DNA of 64,000 nucleotides from Petrosia ficiformis (Eukaryota; Porifera; Demospongiae; Haplosclerida; Petrosiidae): NCBI GenBank assembly GCA_947044365.1, contig OX345642.1, positions 6,425,507 to 6,489,506 of the forward strand, read 5' to 3'. Shown piece by piece: positions 38,401 to 64,000 of this stretch (position 1 is its first letter; each line of letters starts with the position of its first letter). The notes under the pieces were generated by a model. It saw only the letters and a program-made list of their open reading frames with translations, ran no database searches and was not told where the DNA came from. The position numbers and the translations under genes were made by a program.

Positions 38401-38942
38401 GGTGTGATCGCGATGTAGGGAGCGAGTCTGGTTTTAGGGTGTGTCGTCAATTCTCCAGGCTGCCCCAGCCCACGCACAGGATTCCTTGTCCCCTGCTGCT
38501 CATTATGGGTTTACATTCCTGCAGTGTCAGCCGGTCAATAGCTTCTGCCATTATCAAGAACATATTGAGGAAGAAGGCATGCAGTGCAAATAATAATTGA
38601 CTATCAAAGTATTTATCAAAATAATACAAGAAAGGTGTGCGACTGCTATACCGTGATGTTAATTAATTACCTCCGGCTCCTGGTCATGGTTGCTATTGAT
38701 ATTCATGGGGCCAGACCCTTCCTTCATAGTAGGTTGGGCCTGGCTCCATGAGACTAATACTAACAATTTGTGGGACTTTAATTAAACAAACATTTGTACA
38801 ATGAAATAAGGTAGCAATTTAAATCAATACTTAAATTTTATACCACTTTGAAACAAAACCAACATAAACAAATAATAAAATTAAGAACACATTATATCAA
38901 ATGTTTAACTCTCTCCTCCTCTCCCATTTCCATCCACACCAT

Positions 38943-45396
<6,454 letters not shown>

Positions 45397-45548
45397 CTCT
45401 GAAGCTGATCAAGCCTGTAAAATTGAAGATTACTATACCAGACTTACTCAGCAACTCCGCCCATAGAATGGGAATGAAAATATCAGAATCAGAATAAGAC
45501 TTTTCTTGTTGATGAAAATGCAAATTATTTACAGAGGTAAATAGAAGT
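45397..45548. promoter_or_regulatory. Candidate bidirectional promoter, PDCD6 (-) / SPG7 (+)
   Basis: Only about 150 bases separate the PDCD6 start codon (45396, -) from the likely SPG7 start (45549, +). On the minus side there is an in-line acceptor (tttacag) 18 bases before the ATG and a donor-like gtaagt about 35 bases further up, so a tiny 5' UTR intron is possible. No TATA box stands out. Promoter function is inferred from the head-to-head layout. Confidence 0.5.
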
Positions 45549-57840
<12,292 letters not shown>

Positions 57841-58053
57841 CCGCATTGCATTGATAATGAATAGATTTCAGTCTCATATTTCAACCATAAAGATTATTAA
57901 AAGTGCACGAATGATAAAGCTGTGCGATGATAGTATCGCGAGACTCGATGATAATAATTTTTATTGCGCATGCTCGGTTATAATTAATTATAGCAATGGT
58001 AAACAAAAAAATTTGGGTGGAGCTGATGTGAGTCACTTAGACAGCATCAAGTT

Positions 58054-60133
58054 ATGCCTAAAAAGAAAGGTGGAGGAAAGAAAAAGAGTTCAAGGTTTGT
58101 ATATTCTCATTACACTAATATACACTTTGATCTACTTTCTAAAATCTCCTGTTAGCAAGAAATCTAATAAAACAGTAGAAACAACAGCAAAGGATTTTGT
58201 GAGTCCGCATGCTTCAAATATAAATAATCATTTTTAGCCATTTGGTGGTCTATTGCATAGTTATTTTAACTATGATATATACTGAAGTTGATATTGTTAC
58301 ATATGAGAATTAACACATCTTTGTTGCAGTATCAACCACCTTCCAAAACACAAGAAGAATCTCTTTATGAGGCGCTGAGGAGGTTAAGATGGTGGATGGA
58401 AGAAGAAAGTGGAACCATTCAGATGTATTTAAAGAAATGGGACAGAGATGAATGGAGTTTAGAAGATTTTACAATGACATTGAGATATTTGCAAGTAATA
58501 ATATTGAATATGGTGGCATAACACTGCAAAGTGACTTATGTCAGTAAGATTACTTGTTGATCTTGATCCTTGGGGCAATGTTATTGATGTTAAGATTTAA
58601 GAATGGTCCCTGTTAGGGGATTTAAACTACATCATATCCTTCCTTACCTACCCTCCATGCAAGGTTGTTATTTGATTATTGTGGGTTCACTTTCATGTTT
58701 AAACCGCTTCTGCAAGTTATTTATATTCACCACATAGTTGCTTGTTGGTGTCATGCCGTAGACTTGGCATAAGCATAGGAACTAGCACAGACTGTACAGT
58801 TATTAACTGAGTGCCCCTCCCCTGCCATCTTTCCTAGCTACACTTATACTTGGTTATACAATTATTATAGAATAAACAAGATATATTGAGATAAAAGTTT
58901 CTCTATAACTGCTTTGTAATGACTATGTATCAATGATTGCTGATGGCACTATGTAGTGTCTCTGCCTTTCTGTGTACTTGAAAACTGGGGCCTGAAAAAG
59001 TAAGTGTAATTCCTTCAAGGTTCTAAGTGATGACCTCCTCAAATTGAAACTCAACATCTTATTATACTCACTTGTTGATTCTTGCATCATCTTTATATAT
59101 ATAATTATATATACATTAAACTCCGTGGAAAACAATTATGGGGATGGCCCTACGGCCCATAAAAAAACTGTGTAGTAGTTTTGATCCAAATTCTATGTTT
59201 AATACAATTCCTACAGGCACCCATATCAATAAATCAAACTGGACTCCTTATAAAATATTTGGATCCATCTCACAGTTCCTGTATAAATATGAAAACATTT
59301 CAAGAATTACATGACAAGAATGATCAAGAATTGATGAGAATTGCTTACACTACTTCATTTATTGACCCTGATGAGGACAAAGAAGATGAAGGTGCGAGAG
59401 GCAAAGGGAAAAAAGGGAAAAAGAAAAAAGGAGATGATGTAGAAGTTAAGAATGTGCCAATTGAAGGAAGAGGTGTACCATGTAGTGAATGTGGTATTTC
59501 AAGAATGGATACTCAATTGGAAAAGGATCCAAAGTAAGTATTGAATTTCACACATGAATTCATAAACTAATATCATTTAAGTCTCATAATTTATATAACT
59601 GATGGTGTAGAAACAGCCGGTGGACATTGTCTAGTGAATGTACTGTTAATCCAAATATATACAAATTATATGTGAAGGACTAGGGTGGTGAAATTAGCTC
59701 AAAATGTCAGACAATTGGCCTTTCCACACCCCTGGATAGAACTCTACACACTAATTTCATCTCTACTATCTCATTTAGATTTGTCCAGGTACAACTCACA
59801 CTTGCCACATTCAAGGACCTCCAAAAACACCCTGCTCATTTCTCTATTCTAATTACAAGTACAACAACCATTCATGGTATAACACAGCTCATTAGAACCC
59901 ACTTATATGAAGCTGTGAGGACTATTGCAATTTTTAAAGAACCATCCTGCAGTAAAGAAAGCTATTTAAATCCTTCTTGGTCATTAGAATCTTGTGGTAT
60001 AGAAGGAAGTTCAGTTAAGTACCAACCAACAAGATATCAGCTCTATTATGACTACATACCTGACTTTCTAGACTGTCCAATATTAATGGCAGATAATGAA
60101 ATGAGACATATACCTGTAAAATGTCTGAAATAG
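58054..60133 (+). CDS. Unrecognised conserved-looking protein, 307 aa
   Basis: Five exons: 58054-58094 (MPKKKGGGKKKSS), 58155-58200, 58330-58494, 59217-59533 and 59779-60133 (TAG), total 924 bases, all with GT/AG introns. The N-terminus is strongly basic. Exon 3 is rich in aromatic and charged residues (LRRLRWWMEEESGTIQMYL, EWSLEDFTMTLRYLQ). Exon 4 has a possible EF-hand-like segment (YLDPSHSSCINMKTFQEL), then an acidic/lysine stretch (DEDKEDEG..KGKKGKKKKGDD) and a CxxC pair (PCSECGISRMD). Exon 5 (FVQVQLTLATFKDL ... LIRTHLYEAVRTIAIFKE ... WSLESCGIEG) has the spacing of a ubiquitin-like fold and ends DCPILMADNEMRHIPVKCLK. MPKKK-type starts are common in ciliary proteins, but this is only a hint. 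The start codon is 214 bases after the SPG7 stop on the same strand. I do not know its function. Confidence 0.8.
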
Positions 60134-60900
60134 ATGCTAAATTACATAATTATATACATTTGTTATCAATATGAAATGCTGCATGGAGATCTATGGATTA
60201 TCATAACATTAATTTCATTGTTTTTAATATTTTGCACGCTGCCATGCTGGAGGGAGTGAGTATTTGAGTGTGATGTAAAATTCCAGTGGCTGCTTATAGA
60301 TATAATCAGCTACGTTGCAACCTATACTTTACACTAAAGTAGAACTATAAATTCATGTAAAATTACCATGGAAACAAGCAGATAAAGCATGTGTATAGTA
60401 TATTATTCAAGTTGCAATGATTTTCTTAGCAGTTCATATATAGTGTGAATACCACAGTGATTGAACCCATAGTAGTGCACATTTGGTGACTATGAATTTA
60501 AAATAACTCGGTTTCAACTCGCATGATTCTACTTCAATTATATAATTAAAGTAGAATCATAGTCTTAGTTTAGTTTCTGTGGTCTATCTGGAAATTAAAC
60601 AGCAACTAATTAGCACACAGGATACAGTGAAGTAAACACTCTATCTGTAGGCCACATTGTGTGGTACAGTGTTATATCCTCAGCTCTTCTCTAGTTCTCA
60701 AAAATATTTTTTTATTAAAAACTAGAATAGACAAAAATTCATACAAATGATTCTACGTTACTGCAAACATCATTGCAAAATGTATAATTATGGCAAAAAA
60801 CAGCAAAACAGAATATAATGTACATGCATGTAATTATTAACCAATGAATTCTTAAATACAAGTGGATCAACTATCATAGGTTTTCATGAAAGTTTGAAAA
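60134..60900. other. Convergent intergenic region
   Basis: This lies between the 3' ends of the 307-aa gene (+) and the ML gene (-). Only a short inverted repeat (tgattctacttcaattatat / aattaaagtagaatca, 60523-60559) was noticed. Confidence 0.5.
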
Positions 60901-62032
60901 TTAAACTTCAGGATTCTCATTAGGAAGAACAGTACAAAAACTGAATTTGACACACCAAACATCTCTTTTATTCTGATCAGTAACATTGAACGTTCCTTCA
61001 AGTAACATCTGGAATAATGATAGAAAAATCAGAATTAGAAACAAAAACTGAAAAAGACAAAAGTCTGACTAGAGATTGAACCCAGGACTTCTGAAAATTA
61101 TTTAAACTTGAATTCATGATTTAAGTTTTCTTTGAAGTACAATATATATGTCACTCACTGGAGGAAACACATCGGGAATTGTATCACTTTTTTGCCATTC
61201 ATAGTATCGATTTGGTTTAAGAGGACAAGGAAAGTGGATTTGTTTTGTTAAATCGCAAAAGTCAATGACCTCGTTAACAAGTGCTATTTTCTTCTCTCCT
61301 GGTAATTTCATGTACAGTGAAACCATCATATCTCCACTAGTAATTTCTTCATCTACAATACTTAATAATTTACATTATATAATAATTATATTTTAGTTAC
61401 CAAACTTTACTTTTCCATATAAGTGATAGTCATGTCCTATTACTAATGGATAAGGGACGATTTGTAAATGCTCAATTTTAGCCAAAACTTTTGATTTACC
61501 TATAGGAAAAAGAGATATATAGCATATACCATAGTGAATATATTATAGAAAAATGTATCAGTAGAGTCCTACTGCCATACTTACAGTGGCCAAGAAGGGG
61601 CCATTCGTTTCCTATCAGTGTTATTGCTAAAGTACAATATTTCCATTTACAATTATGGCCATTTCCAAATACTGTCAATTGTAAATGGAAATATTGTTCT
61701 TTAGCAATAACACTGATAAGAAACGAATGGCCCTTCTCGGCCACCGTACACACTAATACTATTTCATCTTTCTGAACTCTACTATTTTAACATTAAGTTT
61801 GGCGGCAAGTTTTATCATCTGAGCACCTTTATGGATGAATGAATCTACTACATTACAACACATGTATATACAGACAAAATGCTTTCCCAGACTAACACAC
61901 AAATATATCAATCATACCACAATCATTAGTCCAATAAAATGTAGAACAATTGAAATCTCCATTGTTGAATGAATGAGTGCTACCAGACGAAAACTGAGAG
62001 ACTAGAAACAGTAGTACAATGAAGAGCTCCAT
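60901..62032 (-). CDS. Secreted ML-domain (MD-2/NPC2/GM2A-like) lipid-binding protein, 171 aa
   Basis: Exons 62032-61918, 61499-61401, 61352-61159 and 61008-60901 (TAA), total 516 bases, with GT/AG introns. Residues 1-18 (MELFIVLLFLVSQFSSGS) are a signal peptide. The mature part shows the ML pattern: FYWTNDCG, IEHLQIVPYPLVIGHDY (the strand with 'PxPLxxG'), DFCDLTKQIHFPCPLKPN, then LLEGTFNVTDQN and VWCVKFSF near the C-terminus. The paired cysteines are where the family has disulphides. ML proteins bind single lipids (sterols, phospholipids, glycolipid acyl chains) in lysosomes or outside the cell; the ligand cannot be told. A hairpin element lies in intron 1. Confidence in the family is good, in the subfamily low. 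Confidence 0.8.
61589..61745. mobile_element. 157-bp hairpin element in intron 1 of the ML gene
   Basis: Arms agtggccaagaaggggccat ... caatatttccatttacaatt and aattgtaaatggaaatattg ... atggcccttctcggccac are inverted over about 65 bases. MITE-like. Confidence 0.8.
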
Positions 62033-62738
62033 GACATTCAGCCAATATGAAAATCTGCTATGATAACATGTATATTATATATATATTCTTGTATAATTAT
62101 AACTATACGTATTGTTTTTTTTTATGATTAAAATAGCAGGGTGTGAACAGTTTGTGTTTATTAGGTGAGTTTCAGTTACATAATACCGTCTGTTAACTGT
62201 GTTCATTGTTGTTTTGGGTTCTTTTACAATTCTCAGTAAAACATCTTCTGCATGTTCCAGGTTTTTACATTGTAGAAAGTGTAGCATTTCTCTTAGTTAA
62301 ATATACCTAAAACTCAATTCAGTAAGGCATTTTGACTTAGTAATCTCCCACATATTAAAGGTCAAGTAATTCTACTACAAGCATATTATATTTATAATAT
62401 CTGTCAGATATTAGCATGCATACAATACATTTCTCAAGGTAGTCAAGAGGTTGGTTATTGTTATCTTTGTCTGCAATCCTATATTCATCTCACAAAGTAT
62501 ATTTTACCTATAATTATAAATTTAAAATTACTTTACAATACAATAATCTTAAATTCAAATGAGAAGGATTACAAAACGTATTATACAAACAAAAAAAATT
62601 TAATTTCATTAAAATAAATGTTATTTTGATTAAATAAATTTAAATACATATCTTATTTATAGTAATTACAATAGTACAGATCTATATATAGCTCATTTCA
62701 TTAGTACATTAATTATGATCGCAATTATTATGTGATAA
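62033..62738. other. Intergenic, ML gene to penta-EF-hand gene
   Basis: AT-rich; no exon, tRNA or clear repeat recognised. The ML gene promoter should be at its left end. Confidence 0.5.
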
Positions 62739-63674
62739 TCAGTTAATTATAGTGTTATCAATAGCCATCTCAAGAAACTGCACAGGAGAAAAACAATCAT
62801 TAATAATTAAGAATTCTTATAAACAGAAAAAAAAGTATTTTTAGTTCATTCAGGTCTGTTCAATCACAAGACAAAGAAACTGCGATAAATGGAAGTATAA
62901 TGATAATACATTTCCTATAACTTAAAAGCTCGGTACACTGTGGGATTCTCCCAAATACTATTTGAATAAGAAATTAGGTATCTAGCTGGAACAACAGTAG
63001 TCTCTCCCCAGACTGCCACACCCTATGGGTAAAAGATGGTCTGGAACAGTTGCTTCAAATACTTGGTCCCAGCATCTATGGCAGTCTGGGGATGAGACTG
63101 AACAATAACTGCTCTTTCTGGATACCACATTTAATTGGCTTCTTGCACGGTATAAATGATAAGTGCCTGAAGGTTAGCATTTTATTATAAGTACAGTACG
63201 TACATGTAAGTATAGTATGTACATGTAAGTACAGTGTGTACATGTAAGTATAGTATGTACATGGTACATGTAAGTACAGTGTGTACATGTAAGTACAGTA
63301 TGTACATGCATATACTGATTTCTTCATCCACAGTCTCAATAAGTATTGTATGTACATGTAAGTACAGTACGTACATGTAAGTATAGTATGTACATGTAAG
63401 TACAGTGTGTACATGTAAGTATAGTATGTACATGGTACATGTAAGTACAGTGTGTACATGTAAGTACAGTATGTACATGCATATACTGATTTCTTCATCC
63501 ACAGTCTCAATAAAATCATATTACCTGTTCATATGATACATCAATCATTCCATCTCGATCAGTGTCCATTCTTTGAAAAGACCCTGTGAGTGACTTCAAC
63601 ATGACACAACACTGAATAAAATCATCAAATTTCATTGAATTTGCATCAGCACGATCAAATACTCGAGTACACAA
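62739..63674 (-). CDS. Second penta-EF-hand gene (PDCD6/peflin-like), last two exons
   Basis: Visible exons are 63674-63525 (50 codons, phase 0/0) and 62777-62739 (13 codons with the TGA). The first reads [36 protein letters not shown] and DTDRDGMIDVSYEQ; the second FLEMAIDNTIIN. The arrangement (EF4 remnant, 'DDFIQCC', then EF5 and SYEQF) is that of the penta-EF-hand C-terminus and aligns with PDCD6 exons 5-6. However, EF5 has the better calcium ligands and the C-terminus differs, so it is a separate paralogue, possibly of peflin type. The intron between them holds a tandem duplication. Upstream exons lie beyond the right edge of the window. Confidence 0.8.
62998..63104. mobile_element. AGTCTC-ended foldback element
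   Basis: It starts gtagtctctccccagactgc and ends gcagtctggggatgagact. The inner text 'acaccctatgggt...ttcaaatacttggtcc' is also in the element at 9005-9228. Located in the last intron of the penta-EF-hand gene. Confidence 0.7.
63185..63512. repeat. About 165-bp tandem duplication of gtacatgtaagta-rich sequence
   Basis: Two copies (about 63185-63340 and 63355-63512), each made of 16-20 base subrepeats (gtacatgtaagtacagtatg) and ending ctgatttcttcatccacagt. Each copy therefore brings several gtaagt donor-like and one cag acceptor-like sites, on the strand opposite to the gene. Confidence 0.85.
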
Positions 63675-63702
63675 CTGACAAAAGTTTATAGATCTGTATT
63701 TA

Positions 63703-63787
63703 TGAATGTATGTATGTATGTACATGTGTATGTATGTATGTATGTATGTATGTATGTATGTACACAATTATACATATTATATATAAT

Positions 63788-63819
<32 letters not shown>

Positions 63820-63842
63820 TGTATGTATGTATGTATGTTTGT
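63703..63842. repeat. (GTAT)n microsatellite
   Basis: Two gtat arrays separated by an AT-rich spacer, upstream (gene sense) of the exon at 63674. 63843-64000 shows nothing identifiable. Confidence 0.9.
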
Positions 63843-64000
63843 ATAATAATGTGTGGGTGTGTATAATTGTGTTAGTATAATTATGCATGTGTTTACATAT
63901 ATGTATAATGTATACTATATAGGTAATGATAAATATACATGTAGTTGTGTAGTATTGTATTAGTAATGTTTTAGATGTCATGTGACACTAGAACTATACC

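Noticed and set aside
61780..61850. Candidate ML-gene exon (AQMIKLAAKLNVKI)
   Set aside because: It fits splice rules, but joining exon 62032-61918 directly to 61499-61401 gives the expected ML motif and frame; the extra piece has no counterpart.

Overview
The window is nuclear DNA from an animal: AT-rich, intron-rich with GT-AG introns often only 50-70 bases long, and packed with microsatellites and small foldback elements. The recognisable genes (neuroguidin, ALG-2/PDCD6, a second penta-EF-hand gene, paraplegin/SPG7, an ML-domain lipid-binding protein, a POT/SLC15-type transporter) are metazoan-like. Compactness, a Penelope-type relic and an unfamiliar multigene family suggest an early-branching invertebrate, most likely a demosponge. 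The species call is inference.

Layout. 1-8.9 kb: the 3' seven exons of a neuroguidin (NGDN) homologue on the + strand; a decayed aerolysin-like gene and several repeats lie in its introns. 9.4-28.7 kb: an array on the - strand of six complete four-exon genes (one carrying a frameshift) plus two orphan last exons, all from one small-protein family I do not recognise. A seventh complete member is at 37.0-38.4 kb. All members share the exon phases 0/1/0 and the motifs IWRxVY, FWHFNNL, DPSNxF and WYVQFDP. Apart from the frameshifted copy D, the spliced exons of every complete member add up to an exact multiple of three.

26.5-45.1 kb is a tandem duplication of about 8.5-10 kb. Each unit holds one member of the unknown family plus PDCD6 exons 2-6. 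Only the right-hand PDCD6 copy has a first exon, so the left copy is 5'-truncated. Both units carry a Penelope-like GIY-YIG relic and dispersed repeats, with different minisatellite lengths.

45.4-57.8 kb: PDCD6 and SPG7 start head to head about 150 bases apart. SPG7 (17 exons, 736 aa) encodes a mitochondrial m-AAA protease. A 571-codon intronless transporter gene lies antisense in its second intron. 58.0-60.1 kb: an unrecognised five-exon gene of 307 aa. 60.9-62.0 kb: a secreted ML-domain protein on the - strand. 62.7-63.7 kb: the last two coding exons of a third penta-EF-hand gene that continues past the right edge.

There is no evidence of shared function between neighbours beyond local duplication. 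The most novel feature is the tandem unknown family, with its tail-anchored member, its nearly abutting D/C genes and its frameshifted copy D, whose reading frame would be restored by retaining one intron.
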